Origin: Streptomyces sp. STR69
GTDB taxonomy: Bacteria; Actinomycetota; Actinomycetes; Streptomycetales; Streptomycetaceae
NCBI RefSeq assembly: GCF_024519455.1
Contig: NZ_JALJRY010000010.1
Span: 219,970 to 283,969, forward strand
Direction: 5' to 3'
Length of the DNA: 64,000 nucleotides
Shown here in pieces: positions 16,672 to 25,893 of this stretch. The notes beneath the pieces were generated by a model, which saw nothing but the letters and a program-made list of their open reading frames with translations, was not told where the DNA came from and ran no database searches. The first letter of the stretch is position 1. Each line of letters starts with the position of its first letter. The translations under genes were made by a program, and so were the position numbers.

Positions 16672-19329
16672 TCAGTGGAGGTCGTGCACGCCGATCGTGT
16701 AGATGCCGCGGCCGTGCGTGGCCGCGTACAGCGTCCTGCCGTCCGGGCTCAGCTTCAACTGGAGTACGGCGACCGCCGGGAGGTTCCCGACGCGCTTCCA
16801 GGTGGTACGGCCCGGCGCGCGGTAGACGACGCCGAGGTCGGTGGCGACGGCGAGGCCGCCGTTCGATGTGACGACCGCGGAGTTGGTCGGCACGTCGGGG
16901 AGGTTCTTCGAGATGTCCTTCCAGGTGGTGCCGCCGTCGGTGGACTCGAAGACGTGGCCCACACCGGCGCCGGGGCCCTCGGTCCAGTGCCGGGAGAAGC
17001 CGTTGACCGCGAGGTAGACGTGGTCTGCGTTCTTCGGGTCGACGGCGAAGCCGGCGAGGTAGCGGTTGGGCACGGTGCCGTCCGCGCCCGTGCTCGGCAG
17101 GGTGATGTCGTGCCAGCCGGTGCCGTCCGCGTTGCCGACGGAGATGCCGCGGGCGAAGCCCTGGTTGTTGCAGGGGCCGCACCAGGCCGCGTACACCTTG
17201 CCGCCCGAGGCCGCGACGGCGGTCGCGGTACGCCCGGCGCCGAGGTCGTAGACGCTGGTCCACTCGTCGCCGCTGCGGATGGCGTAACCGTGGGTCTGCA
17301 CCCAGATGTGCCGGCCGCCCGCGATCCAGGTCGAGCTGTTCTTCATGTCGGCCGTGATCGGGGCGATGAAGCGGGCCTCGCCGGTGGCGTTGTCGGCGGG
17401 GGCCACGTTGTACGACGTGATCTTGCTCGGGTCGGTGACCCAACTGCCGTCGTTCACCGCGCAGTTCTGGGTCACCTGGATGGCGAGGTAGACGTACTCC
17501 TCCGCCATGTTGCATCCGTTGGCCGGGTCGGTGAGGGTGTCACCGCCGTCGCCGCCGAAGTTGGATCCCATGACGGTGTCGTTGCTGCGCAGGATCGACT
17601 GGCCGTTGTCCTGGAGGCCGCCGGTGACGGAGACGCCGCCGTAGGTCAGGTCCTTGCCGACGCCCACCGAGTAGTACTGGAGGGTGTCGATGGTGCCGTC
17701 GTTGAGCGAGGTCCAGTCGGTGGCGTGACCGGAGGAGTCCTGGGCGCCGTTGAGCGGGCGTTTGTAGACACCGCCGTCGTTGCCGACGTAGACGAAGCTC
17801 TTGCCGTGGTAGCTGCCGATCGCGACGCCGTGCTGGTCGGAGTGGGTGGTCGGGCTGCAGTCGCCCGTCTGTTTGGTGGGGTCGATGCTCCAGCAGGGGA
17901 AGCCGAAGTTCCAGTACGGGCCGACGGTCGACCAGTTGGTGCCGCCGTCCTTCGTCTCGTAGACCTCCTCCAGGCCCGCGTAGACGTGCTCCGCGTTCGC
18001 CGGGTCGACGGTCAGGAACTGGTTGTACCAAGCTTGTACGCCGGGCATGTAGCCGCTGGAGGTGAGCGCCGAACCGTCGGCCGCCAGGCCCTTGTAGTCG
18101 GCGATCTTCGTCCAGGGGCCGGTCGGGGAACCGGACTTGGAGACGTAGATGCCCTCAAGACCGCTGTCCGGGTTGGTGTTCAGCTGCTCCGGGGACTGGT
18201 CGATGGCGTAGTAGCGGGAGCCGTCGGCGGAGCGGGCGAAGGTGACGTTGCCGACGTTGTCCGCGTCGGCGGGCAGGTCGCCCAGGCCGCTGGTGATCCG
18301 GGTCCAGGTGCCGTTCACCTTGGTGTAGAAGCCGTTGTAGTCGTCACCGCTGCGCCAGCCGACCGCGAGGACCACCTTGGAGGGGTTCTTCGGGTCGATC
18401 GCGATGTCGTTGGCGATGTTCTTGTACGCGGCCGAGGGGTCGCTCGCGAGTGAACCGCCGGGCAGATAGGCCGGGTTGGGTGCGAACTCCAGCTTCCAGG
18501 CGCCCTTCAGCGTCTTCGTGGAGTGGCTCCACACGCCCTCGCTGGTGGCCGCCCACACCTTGCCGCCGCCGAAGCGCAGTTCGTGGACGGTGGTGGATTC
18601 CAGCTCGTCGCCGCCGACCCGGCTGCGGGTCGAGAACGTGCCGTGGCGGGGGTTGGACAGGACGTAGACGCCGCTGCCGAGGTACGCGTCCGCGTTGGTC
18701 GTCGCCTCGCCGGTGCCCAGCCACAGCCGCCCGGCGCCGTCCAGCGCGAGCGCGCCGGTGGACTGCGCGGGCAGCTTGTCGCTGATGGGCTGCCAACGGC
18801 CGCCTCCGGTACGGGAGCGCCAGACACCGCCGCCGGCGCTGCCCGCGTACACGTATCCGTCGTCGTCGGCGGCCATCGCGGCCATCCGGCCGGTGACATT
18901 GCCCGAGCCGCCGCTGGAGTTGGAGTCGTAGTCGCGGTAGCGGGGGTCGTCGGAGTTGTACGGCAGGTTCGTGATGTTGCGCCAACTGCCGCCGGTACTG
19001 GGCAGGTTGGTCAGACTCGTCCAGGCGGCGCCGTACGCGCCCGGTGCGACGATGCCGGGTGAGGTGCGGGCCTCGGCGTACTGGTCCGCACCCTCGGCTA
19101 TCTCGTCGGCCTCGTTGCCGTCGTCACCGCCGTCGTCGTCGGCCTTGGCTTTGGGGCTGACCGCACCCACCGACTGCCCGCGTTCGGCGGCCAGTTGAGC
19201 CAGTGCGCGGACCCCGAAGGGGGTGCCGCCCGAGCCGGGCGCGGCGCCGGCGGGTATCGCCACGAGTGCGGCGGATGCAGTGATTGCACAGAGCGTGAAC
19301 CAACGTCTCTTGCGGGTCGGTTGTGACAC
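16672..19329 (-). CDS. Secreted Asp-box (BNR/sortilin-like) beta-propeller protein
   Basis: 885 aa. GTG 19329 is preceded by GGAGG and opens a Sec signal (SQPTRKRRWFTLCAITASAA); a longer frame upstream is not needed. Repeated Asp-box-type motifs mark blades of a BNR/VPS10-like propeller: SRTGGGRWQPIS, TKDGGTNWS, STDGGTTWKDIS. The last lines read LKLSPDGRTLYAATHGRGIY, a typical closing blade. The family includes extracellular glycoside hydrolases (GH74-like) and adhesion or sorting proteins; without clear catalytic Asp pairs I leave the activity open. A conserved pair of cysteines near CGPCNN suggests a disulfide. Confidence 0.85.
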   Translation of the reverse strand: MSQPTRKRRWFTLCAITASAALVAIPAGAAPGSGGTPFGVRALAQLAAERGQSVGAVSPKAKADDDGGDDGNEADEIAEGADQYAEARTSPGIVAPGAYGAAWTSLTNLPSTGGSWRNITNLPYNSDDPRYRDYDSNSSGGSGNVTGRMAAMAADDDGYVYAGSAGGGVWRSRTGGGRWQPISDKLPAQSTGALALDGAGRLWLGTGEATTNADAYLGSGVYVLSNPRHGTFSTRSRVGGDELESTTVHELRFGGGKVWAATSEGVWSHSTKTLKGAWKLEFAPNPAYLPGGSLASDPSAAYKNIANDIAIDPKNPSKVVLAVGWRSGDDYNGFYTKVNGTWTRITSGLGDLPADADNVGNVTFARSADGSRYYAIDQSPEQLNTNPDSGLEGIYVSKSGSPTGPWTKIADYKGLAADGSALTSSGYMPGVQAWYNQFLTVDPANAEHVYAGLEEVYETKDGGTNWSTVGPYWNFGFPCWSIDPTKQTGDCSPTTHSDQHGVAIGSYHGKSFVYVGNDGGVYKRPLNGAQDSSGHATDWTSLNDGTIDTLQYYSVGVGKDLTYGGVSVTGGLQDNGQSILRSNDTVMGSNFGGDGGDTLTDPANGCNMAEEYVYLAIQVTQNCAVNDGSWVTDPSKITSYNVAPADNATGEARFIAPITADMKNSSTWIAGGRHIWVQTHGYAIRSGDEWTSVYDLGAGRTATAVAASGGKVYAAWCGPCNNQGFARGISVGNADGTGWHDITLPSTGADGTVPNRYLAGFAVDPKNADHVYLAVNGFSRHWTEGPGAGVGHVFESTDGGTTWKDISKNLPDVPTNSAVVTSNGGLAVATDLGVVYRAPGRTTWKRVGNLPAVAVLQLKLSPDGRTLYAATHGRGIYTIGVHDLH

Positions 19330-19431
19330 CAGGTCCTCCCGAGCGGGCACGGATACAGCCGTCGGGGACGACCCGATCACCGACGGCAGGAGGAGTCCGG
19401 CATTTGGACCACTCTTGACCAGAACCTGTCA

Positions 19432-20655
19432 CTAGCGATGGCTGGAAGCGGACCTGGCCACGATCGGCAGCACACCCGCGAGGACCGGCGCGATGGCACC
19501 GGAGATCAGCAGCGGGAGGTGGCCGTCGGCGCCCCAGGCGAGCCCGGCCCACACGCCCGCGAGCAGGACGGCGGCGCCGGTGGCGCCCTGGTAGAGACCC
19601 TGTGCGCTGCCCTGCTGGCGGTCGGGGACGAGCGTGGAGATCCAGGCCTTGCCGACGCCGTCGGTGCAGGCCGCGAACCCGCCGTAGAGCGGCAGTACGA
19701 CGAACACCGCCCAGGGGCTGTGGATCAGGCCGAGGCCCAGGTAGCCGACCGCGAAGAAGACCAGCCCGGCGGCGAAGACCAGCGGGCGGGGGAGCCGGTC
19801 GGACAGGGCTCCGGCGGGGTAGGACAGGGCGGCGTAGACGAGGTTGTAGACCGCGTAGGCGCCCACCACCCCGGCCGTCGACAGGCCCAGGTCGTGGGCG
19901 CGCAACAGCAGGAGCGCGTCGGGGAAGTTGACGAGGTTGAAGACGAGCAGCACGGCGAGGACCCGCCAGTACGGGCGCGGCAGGGACCGCCAGGGGGTAC
20001 GGGCGGTGGGCGTACGGGACGTGCCCGCTGCTGCGGTGCGGGGGTCGCGGACGGCGGCGACCAGCGCGACCGAGGCGACCGCCGGGATCACGGCGATCCA
20101 GAACAGCGGGCGCAACCGGTGGTCGAGCGCCTCGTACAGGACCAGCCCGACGAGCGGGCCGACGACCGCGCCGGCGGTGTCGGCGGCCCGGTGCAGCCCG
20201 AACACCTTGCCGCGCTGTCCGGCCGGAACACCCTCGACGAGCAGGGCGTCGCGCGGCGCCCCGCGCATGCCCTTGCCGAGCCGGTCGGTGACCCTGGCGA
20301 CGAGGACCAGCGGCCACGCGGTCGCCAGCGCGATGAGCAGCTTGCCGACCGCGGCCAGGCCGTACCCCGCACCGATCAGCGGACGCCGGGCGAACCGGTC
20401 CGCCAGCCGTCCGGCGGCCACCTTGGTGAGCGAGGCGGCACCCTCGGCCGCTCCCTCGATCGCCCCGACCGCGGCGGGCGGCGCGCCCAGCACCACGGTC
20501 AGGAAGATCGGCAGGATCGGGTAGAGGAGTTCGCTGGCCGCGTCCTGGAGGAAGGACACCCCGCACAGCACCTTCACGTTGCGGGTCAGCCACGTGGGGC
20601 GCTCGGGGTTCGAGGGGACCTTGGTGGCCGGCTCGGTCACAGATGCAGTATCCAC
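19432..20655 (-). CDS. MFS transporter
   Basis: 407 aa from GTG 20655 (GGAG 8 nt upstream); GTG 20640 is the alternative. About 11-12 TM segments, with the MFS motif A in GRLADRFARRPLIGAGYGL between TM2 and TM3 and a second half-motif in GALSDRLPRPLVFAAGLVFF. It opens with a short soluble N tail of about 30 residues. It is likely a drug or metabolite exporter; no neighbouring pathway gene tells the substrate. It follows the PBP gene on the same strand with about 30 nt between. Confidence 0.88.
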   Translation of the reverse strand: MDTASVTEPATKVPSNPERPTWLTRNVKVLCGVSFLQDAASELLYPILPIFLTVVLGAPPAAVGAIEGAAEGAASLTKVAAGRLADRFARRPLIGAGYGLAAVGKLLIALATAWPLVLVARVTDRLGKGMRGAPRDALLVEGVPAGQRGKVFGLHRAADTAGAVVGPLVGLVLYEALDHRLRPLFWIAVIPAVASVALVAAVRDPRTAAAGTSRTPTARTPWRSLPRPYWRVLAVLLVFNLVNFPDALLLLRAHDLGLSTAGVVGAYAVYNLVYAALSYPAGALSDRLPRPLVFAAGLVFFAVGYLGLGLIHSPWAVFVVLPLYGGFAACTDGVGKAWISTLVPDRQQGSAQGLYQGATGAAVLLAGVWAGLAWGADGHLPLLISGAIAPVLAGVLPIVARSASSHR

Positions 20656-20684
20656 GCCATCGGCTCCGGCGGAAGAGGCCCGGA

Positions 20685-22361
20685 CTATCCCGTCCCCGTC
20701 GTGGCCAACTGCCAGATCTGTGCCGTGGTCTCCGTCGCGGACTGTGCCGGCGGCGGGTCGTTCGGCAGTTGGGCCGGGGCGGTCGTGTTCTTCTTCTCGC
20801 CGGGGCGGTCGGCGAACAGGGCCAGGGTCAGGGCGAGCCGGGGGTCCAGGCGGGTGGACCACACGGTGCGGCGGGTGATCCCGCCGCCCGCGCCCGCCGT
20901 GAAGAGGGTCTGTGGGGCGCGCTGCGCCGTGGGGACCGCGGGGAGCGCGTCGGCGTACATCTTGGACATCTGCGCGTTCACCATGAACGCGGCCTTCTCG
21001 TCCAGCGCGCGCCGGGTGTCGGGGTGCGCGGTGTACACCTGCCGTCCGTCCCGGGTGATCTTCGTGACCGTGTACGGGGCCGCGTACACCCCGTCCGCCG
21101 CCACGGTCGCGTACGCCGAGGCCAGCTTCAGCGGGGTGGGTGCCGCGGTCTTCGGCAGCGCGGTCAGCGGGGCGCCGAGCGGGACCTTGCCGAAGGGATC
21201 CAGTGCCGTTCCCGCCTCCACCGCGCCGCCGACCGCGTCGTTGAACGGCTGCCGGGCGTAGTCCGACCCCCCGTACAGCAGCCGTACCGCTCCGTCGCCG
21301 GGCACGATCGCCACGACGGCGGCGTGCAGTGTGATGCCCTTGGCGTCGGCCCCGCCCTTGCCGGTCCTGCCGTCCTTGAGGTCCTTCACCGCCTCGGTGG
21401 TGGCGTCCTGGAGGGCCAGGTCGAAGGTGGTGTGCACGGTGTAGCCGCCGCGTGCCAACTGGTCCTCGGTGATTCCCAGTCGATCGGCGGCCTCCTGCGC
21501 CGCCACGTCGATCATGTACTGCCGCTGCCCCTCGGTCGCCCCCGGCGGATAGAAACGGAACGCGGGGAACGCGGCCTCGGCGCGCTGCTTCGCCGTGATG
21601 CTGCCGCTCGCCGCCATCGCGTCGAGCACCCACTCCCAGCGGGCCCTGAGCGTCGCCGTCACCTTGGGATCGGAGCCCGCCTTCTCGTAGTACGAGGGGA
21701 TGTTGACGATCGCCGCCAGCGCGGCGCCCTGGGAGACGGTCAGGCTGCGGGTGTCCACGCCGAAGTAGTTGCGCGCGGCGGCCTCGACGCCGGCCGAACC
21801 CCGGCCGAAATACACGGTGTTGAGGTAGCCCGCCAGGATCTCGTCCTTGGAGCGGGTGCGGTCGAGCTTGATCGCGATCAGTGCCTCGCGGGCCTTGCGC
21901 GACAGCGACTGCTCCGGGCTCAGCAGCGCGTTCTTGACGTACTGCTGGGTGATGGTGGAGCCGCCCTGCCGTTCGCCGCCGGTCAGCGAGGCCAGTACCG
22001 CGCGGGCGACGGCGCGCGGCGACACCCCGTCGTCCGTGCGGAAGGTGCGGTTCTCGGCCGCGATCACGGCGTCCTGGACATACCTCGGGACCTGCGACAG
22101 CGGCACCTCCTGGCGGTCGACGGGACCGCGCCGGCCCAGATAGGAGCCCTTGTCGTCGACGAAGACCGTGCTCTGGGTGACGGTCTCGGGGTGCGGTGCG
22201 GGGATGCCCGTCAGTCGGTAGGCGACGACCGCGGCCGTGCACAGCGCCACGACCAGCACGAGGAAGGCGATGATCAGCCGCCGCAGCAGACGGCCCCGGG
22301 TACGGCGGAGCCGCAGCCGGAGCGGGATGCGCAGCCTGGTGGACCTGGTTGGCCGCTTCAC
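20685..22361 (-). CDS. Class A penicillin-binding protein with intact glycosyltransferase and degenerate transpeptidase
   Basis: 558 aa, GTG start overlapping the upstream stop (GTGA). TM at about 29-49. The GT51 domain looks active: catalytic Glu103 (AAENRTFRT), GGSTITQQYVKN (133-144), second Glu159 (RKAREALIAIKL), then YLNTVYFGRGSAGVEAAA. The transpeptidase part begins near residue 305 (GYTVHTTFD) but its SxxK motif is replaced: where the family has PGSxFKPF this protein has AGTALDPF, so Thr385 and Asp388 stand where Ser and Lys belong. The SxN region is missing (only about 20 residues remain before TPLKLASAYATVAADG), and KTG is GAG. It should polymerise glycan but not cross-link. Confidence 0.88.
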   Translation of the reverse strand: MKRPTRSTRLRIPLRLRLRRTRGRLLRRLIIAFLVLVVALCTAAVVAYRLTGIPAPHPETVTQSTVFVDDKGSYLGRRGPVDRQEVPLSQVPRYVQDAVIAAENRTFRTDDGVSPRAVARAVLASLTGGERQGGSTITQQYVKNALLSPEQSLSRKAREALIAIKLDRTRSKDEILAGYLNTVYFGRGSAGVEAAARNYFGVDTRSLTVSQGAALAAIVNIPSYYEKAGSDPKVTATLRARWEWVLDAMAASGSITAKQRAEAAFPAFRFYPPGATEGQRQYMIDVAAQEAADRLGITEDQLARGGYTVHTTFDLALQDATTEAVKDLKDGRTGKGGADAKGITLHAAVVAIVPGDGAVRLLYGGSDYARQPFNDAVGGAVEAGTALDPFGKVPLGAPLTALPKTAAPTPLKLASAYATVAADGVYAAPYTVTKITRDGRQVYTAHPDTRRALDEKAAFMVNAQMSKMYADALPAVPTAQRAPQTLFTAGAGGGITRRTVWSTRLDPRLALTLALFADRPGEKKNTTAPAQLPNDPPPAQSATETTAQIWQLATTGTG

Positions 22362-23479
22362 CAGTCGCCCCCGCCCCGCGCGACGACCTTGCCGGCCGCG
22401 TCGTACACCGTGACGGTCGGACCGCCGTCGCCGTAACTCGCCTTCAACTGCGTCGCCGACAGCGATGCTCGCGTGTACCAGACGCCCCAGCCCGGGCTCC
22501 CCGCCAGGGTGAGGACCGTGCCGGTCATCCTGCTGTCGTCGACGGTGACCTCGACGCGCACCGGGTCGGCGGACAGGCCTCGGTACAGGCCGGACAGGAA
22601 GTACGAGCTGTTCAGCCAGTCGGGCTGCACGGAGGCGGTCGGCTTCGCGCTGTCGGCGGCCACTTTCTGGCCGCCCGCGTAGCTGTCGTCGGTCAACCCG
22701 CGGAACTGGTTGGGCCGTTGCGGCGTCGACCAGTGCTTGCCGTCGCTCGTCAGCCAGACCTGCACTCCCGGTACGGCGTCCACCCGCTCGCCGGGTGCGA
22801 CGATCCGTATCGGGCTCCGCGCCACGTCGACCGCCCCGGCGGCCGACCCGTCCGCGCTGCCGCCGCCCACGATCCGGCCGGCGACGAAGACCCCCGCAGG
22901 GACGAGCAGCAGCGCGCCGAGCGCCGCGCCCGCGACCCTACGGCGGAGCCGCAACGCCCGGCCCCGCCGCTCGACGTCATCGAGCGCAACGCCGAACGGG
23001 ACGGCCCCGACGCCGACTTGGGCAGTCCGGGCGACCTCGGCGGCCTCCGCGAGCAGCCCCCGCAGCCGCTGCGCGTCACCCCCGCACACCGCCAGCCCCC
23101 GCCGGGCCCGGCTGCCCACCGCACCGGCCGACCAGCCGAGCAGCTGGGCGACCTCCACCTCCCGCAGACCCTCCCGGTGCAGCAGCACGAGCACCGCCCG
23201 CTGCCGCGCGGACGTGTCCTTCAACACACCGTCGGGCAGGGCCCGTTGGCGGCGCGCCCCGCGCAGGAACTCCTTCACCAGGGACCGCAGCACATAGAAG
23301 TCCACGTCGTCCCGCGGTATCCGGCGCCACCGCGCACACACCCCCACCAGCGTTCTCCGCACCGGCTCGGCAGCCTCCCGGGGGTCTCCGGTGGCGCCGG
23401 AGAGCAGGTGCGCGGTGGCGACCAGCCGGGGCAGCTGCGCGTGCGCGTACGCGGTGAAGTCGTCGTGGGGGTCGGGCAC
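22358..23479 (-). CDS. Sigma-factor-like domain fused to a membrane anchor and extracytoplasmic domain
   Basis: 373 aa from GTG 23479, preceded by GGAGG at proper spacing. Residues 5-75 resemble ECF region 2 (AQLPRLVATAHLL, VLRSLVKEFLRGARR), and 91-130 resemble region 4 with a helix-turn-helix (REVEVAQLLGWSAGAVGSRA). One TM segment lies at about 181-203, then an external domain to the C terminus. Joining sigma-like and membrane parts in one chain suggests a tethered regulator that senses envelope state. Its stop overlaps the start of the PBP gene, so the two are made together. It may also be a catalytically idle sigma paralogue acting as a PBP partner. Confidence 0.75.
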   Translation of the reverse strand: MPDPHDDFTAYAHAQLPRLVATAHLLSGATGDPREAAEPVRRTLVGVCARWRRIPRDDVDFYVLRSLVKEFLRGARRQRALPDGVLKDTSARQRAVLVLLHREGLREVEVAQLLGWSAGAVGSRARRGLAVCGGDAQRLRGLLAEAAEVARTAQVGVGAVPFGVALDDVERRGRALRLRRRVAGAALGALLLVPAGVFVAGRIVGGGSADGSAAGAVDVARSPIRIVAPGERVDAVPGVQVWLTSDGKHWSTPQRPNQFRGLTDDSYAGGQKVAADSAKPTASVQPDWLNSSYFLSGLYRGLSADPVRVEVTVDDSRMTGTVLTLAGSPGWGVWYTRASLSATQLKASYGDGGPTVTVYDAAGKVVARGGGDW

Positions 23480-23615
23480 TTCGGTGGTCCTCCGATACGG
23501 CTGTCTCTGATACGACTGTGAGGGAAGTGGATCCTGGGACGCGTGTTCGTCGTCTTCCCTGTACGCACGGTGCGGCGGCCAGGTTGCACGGGAATTCCAA
23601 GACTCCGGTGAGGTC

Positions 23616-24131
23616 ATGACCGAGGACGAGTTCGACGCCTTCTACGCCGCCGCGTTCCCCCGTCTGACCGGCCAGCTCGCGGCGTTCACCGGGGATCGCG
23701 AGGAGGCGCAGGACGTGGTCCAGGAGGCGTTCGTACGGGCCTGGGACCGGCGCGGGGACTTCCTCGCGGACGAGGCACCCGAGGCGTGGATACGCACCGT
23801 CGCCATGCGGCTGGCGGTCAGCCGCTGGCGCCGGGCCAGGCGCTGGCTGGAGCTGGTGCGCCGCACTCCACCGCCCGAGTCCACGCCCGGACCCGGCCCC
23901 GATCACACGGCACTTGTCGCCGCGCTGCGCCAACTGCCCACGGCACAACGGATGGTGATCGTCCTGCACCATCTGTGCGATGTGAGCGTCGAGCAGATAG
24001 CCTCCGAGACGGGTGCGCCCGTGGGGACGGTCAAGGCCAGGCTGTACCGGGGAAGGGCGGCGCTGGCGAAGCAGCTGGCTCCGGACGGGACGGACGGACC
24101 GGTTCGGAAGGAGAGCGGCCGTGTCGGATGA
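23616..24131 (+). CDS. ECF RNA polymerase sigma factor
   Basis: 171 aa. Region 2 in DREEAQDVVQEAFVRAWDR, then AWIRTVAMRLAVSRWRRARR. Region 4 in LPTAQRMVIVLHHLCDVSVE and ASETGAPVGTVKARLYRGRA. The length is usual for ECF factors, close to SigE/SigM-like groups. It diverges from the sigma-like/PBP operon (136 nt between starts), which makes that operon a plausible target. Its stop overlaps the GTG of a single-TM protein, the expected anti-sigma position. Confidence 0.93.
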   Translation: MTEDEFDAFYAAAFPRLTGQLAAFTGDREEAQDVVQEAFVRAWDRRGDFLADEAPEAWIRTVAMRLAVSRWRRARRWLELVRRTPPPESTPGPGPDHTALVAALRQLPTAQRMVIVLHHLCDVSVEQIASETGAPVGTVKARLYRGRAALAKQLAPDGTDGPVRKESGRVG

Positions 24132-24816
24132 ACTCTCCGTCGTGCTGCGTGAGTTGGCCGCTGAACAGGAGTCCCGTCCGGTCCTCACCGGTGCCCAGGT
24201 CCGCGGCCGTGCGGTGCGCCGGGCGCGCCGCCGGACGGCCGGCATGCTGGGCGCGGGTGCGGTGGCCCTCGCCCTGGTGGGCTTCGCGCTGACCCAGGAC
24301 CTCACGGGGAAGGAGCACGGCCGACAGCTCCCCGGTGCCGCCGTGCCCGCCGTCCCGTCGCCGTCGCAGTCGGTGCCCCCGTCGCCGTCCGCCGCCTCCG
24401 CCGCAGTGTCGACCCCCGTCTCCGTGGTGCCCGCCACCGGCACGCTCGACCTCGCCAAGCGCGCCCTGCTCGTCGGCGGCCGGGTCATGCCGCTGACCTC
24501 GGACTCCGCCAACAGCCCCGTATTCGTAGGGCCGTTGACCGTGTACGGGAAGCACGGCACCAAGGTCCTGACCGTCACCGACTCGACCGCCGGAGTCGGC
24601 CTGTACACGGAGGTCACGCTCGCCGTCGAACTGCGTGACGCCGACAACAAGCCGGTCTACGTCGGCGTCACCCGCTCCTACAAGGGGAAGAGCCTCGGCA
24701 AGCAGGGCACCGGCGGCACCGGCGCCTGGATCGGCCTGGACGGCGCCGACGCCAAGTGGTTCTACCAGGACGCGAAGATCGGCAGCGTTTTCTCGATCAC
24801 CGGCGGTTCAGCCTGA
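24121..24816 (+). CDS. Single-pass membrane protein coupled to the ECF sigma factor
   Basis: 231 aa, GTG start, 11 nt overlap with the sigma gene. Residues 1-40 are cytoplasmic (DELSVVLRELAAEQESRP), a TM segment lies at about 41-60, a Pro/Ser-rich linker of about 45 residues follows, then a beta-type external domain from about residue 105. There is no HxxxCxxC zinc motif. Position and topology suggest an anti-sigma factor or membrane partner that releases the sigma factor on envelope stress; sequence alone does not prove it. Confidence 0.75.
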   Translation: MSDELSVVLRELAAEQESRPVLTGAQVRGRAVRRARRRTAGMLGAGAVALALVGFALTQDLTGKEHGRQLPGAAVPAVPSPSQSVPPSPSAASAAVSTPVSVVPATGTLDLAKRALLVGGRVMPLTSDSANSPVFVGPLTVYGKHGTKVLTVTDSTAGVGLYTEVTLAVELRDADNKPVYVGVTRSYKGKSLGKQGTGGTGAWIGLDGADAKWFYQDAKIGSVFSITGGSA

Positions 24817-24817
24817 A

Positions 24818-24845
24818 GCCCCGGTCCGTGGAGACGGACCGGGGC
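24818..24845 (+). terminator. Rho-independent terminator after the ECF pair
   Basis: A perfect 12-bp stem (24818-24829 with 24834-24845), loop GGAG, followed by a T-rich run to 24860. This is unusually canonical for Streptomyces. Confidence 0.9.
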
Positions 24846-24868
24846 GTTCTTCATTCTTTTCGTGCGCG

Positions 24869-25720
24869 TCAGCTGGTCGCCTTGGCGGCGTCCTCGATGA
24901 GACCGGCGACGATCTTGGGGTGGCTGAGCATCACGACGTGGGAGGAACTGGGCACTTCGACGACCTTGCGGGCGTTCGCACGGCTGTACATCCAGCGCTC
25001 GCAGGCCGGCGGGATCGCCTTGTCCCGGCCGGCGACCAGCCCCCACACCGGGATCGTCTTCCAGGCCGCGGCCGTGGTCGGGAAGGTGAAGGAGTCGGCG
25101 TCGAACGGCCGTTGCGTGGCCTGGAGGACCTTGAAGTCGGCGGTGGAGATGTCGGCCGCGAAGGCCGCCTGGCCGTCCTTGCTCAGGTACAGGTCGATGC
25201 CGGTCGTGCCGTCGGCCTTCGTGTACGGCACCGGGACGCTCACCGGTTCGACCTCGCTGCCCGGGAACTTGGTGATGAGCTCGCCCTGCGTCTCGCCGAC
25301 CTCGGGCACGAACGCGGCGACGTAGACCAGCGCCCTGACGTTGCTCTTCCCGGCGGCGGCGTTCGTGATGACCGTTCCGCCCATGGAGTGCGCGACCAGT
25401 ACGACGGGGCCGCTGATGGAGTCCAGCAGGCTCGCGATGTACGGGGCGTCGGTCGGGATGCCCCGCAGCGGGTTCGACCCGGAGACCGTGGTGTAGCCCT
25501 TGTGCTGCAACTCCTTGATGGTGGCGTTCCAGCAGGACGAGTCGGCGTATCCGCCGTGCACGAGGACGATCGTGGGCTTCACTTCGGACCTCTCCTTGCT
25601 CGTACCGGCCGGGGCGGTCGCCGCGGCGGCCGTTCCTGCACCACCGGCGACCAGCGCGGCCGACCCGGCCACTGCCGCTCCGGCGGCCAGTACCTGGCGG
25701 CGGGAAACTTCGGTACTCAT
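24869..25720 (-). CDS. Secreted alpha/beta hydrolase (Tat signal), paralogue 1
   Basis: 283 aa. The N terminus has a Tat signal (SRRQVLAAGAAVAGS). The fold starts with TIVLVHGGYADSSCWN (oxyanion loop HGG), then nucleophile Ser in VAHSMGG, acid Asp in VAGRDKAIPP and His in SSSHVVMLSHP. It belongs to the esterase/methylesterase-like group that includes EstC-type and plant MES-like proteins. Two close relatives lie at 41455-42177 and 51015-51812. The gene stands alone, facing the ECF pair across a terminator. Natural substrate unknown. Confidence 0.92.
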   Translation of the reverse strand: MSTEVSRRQVLAAGAAVAGSAALVAGGAGTAAAATAPAGTSKERSEVKPTIVLVHGGYADSSCWNATIKELQHKGYTTVSGSNPLRGIPTDAPYIASLLDSISGPVVLVAHSMGGTVITNAAAGKSNVRALVYVAAFVPEVGETQGELITKFPGSEVEPVSVPVPYTKADGTTGIDLYLSKDGQAAFAADISTADFKVLQATQRPFDADSFTFPTTAAAWKTIPVWGLVAGRDKAIPPACERWMYSRANARKVVEVPSSSHVVMLSHPKIVAGLIEDAAKATS

Positions 25721-25893
25721 GGGACTCCTCGGGCGGCTGGATCGGTGGGGCACGTCAGGGACCCTAGGAGGAGTGGTTGCGCGGCGGCATCTGCAGAATG
25801 ACCTAGTTTCCGGGGCGGTGGCCGGGCGGGCACCGGGCCGGTGAATCTCTGACCGGCCGTCGCGGTGGGCGCTCGGGTGGCCGACCATGAGGT

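Noticed and set aside
16603..18453. 616-codon plus-strand frame
   Set aside because: Antisense shadow of the Asp-box propeller gene; no domain visible.
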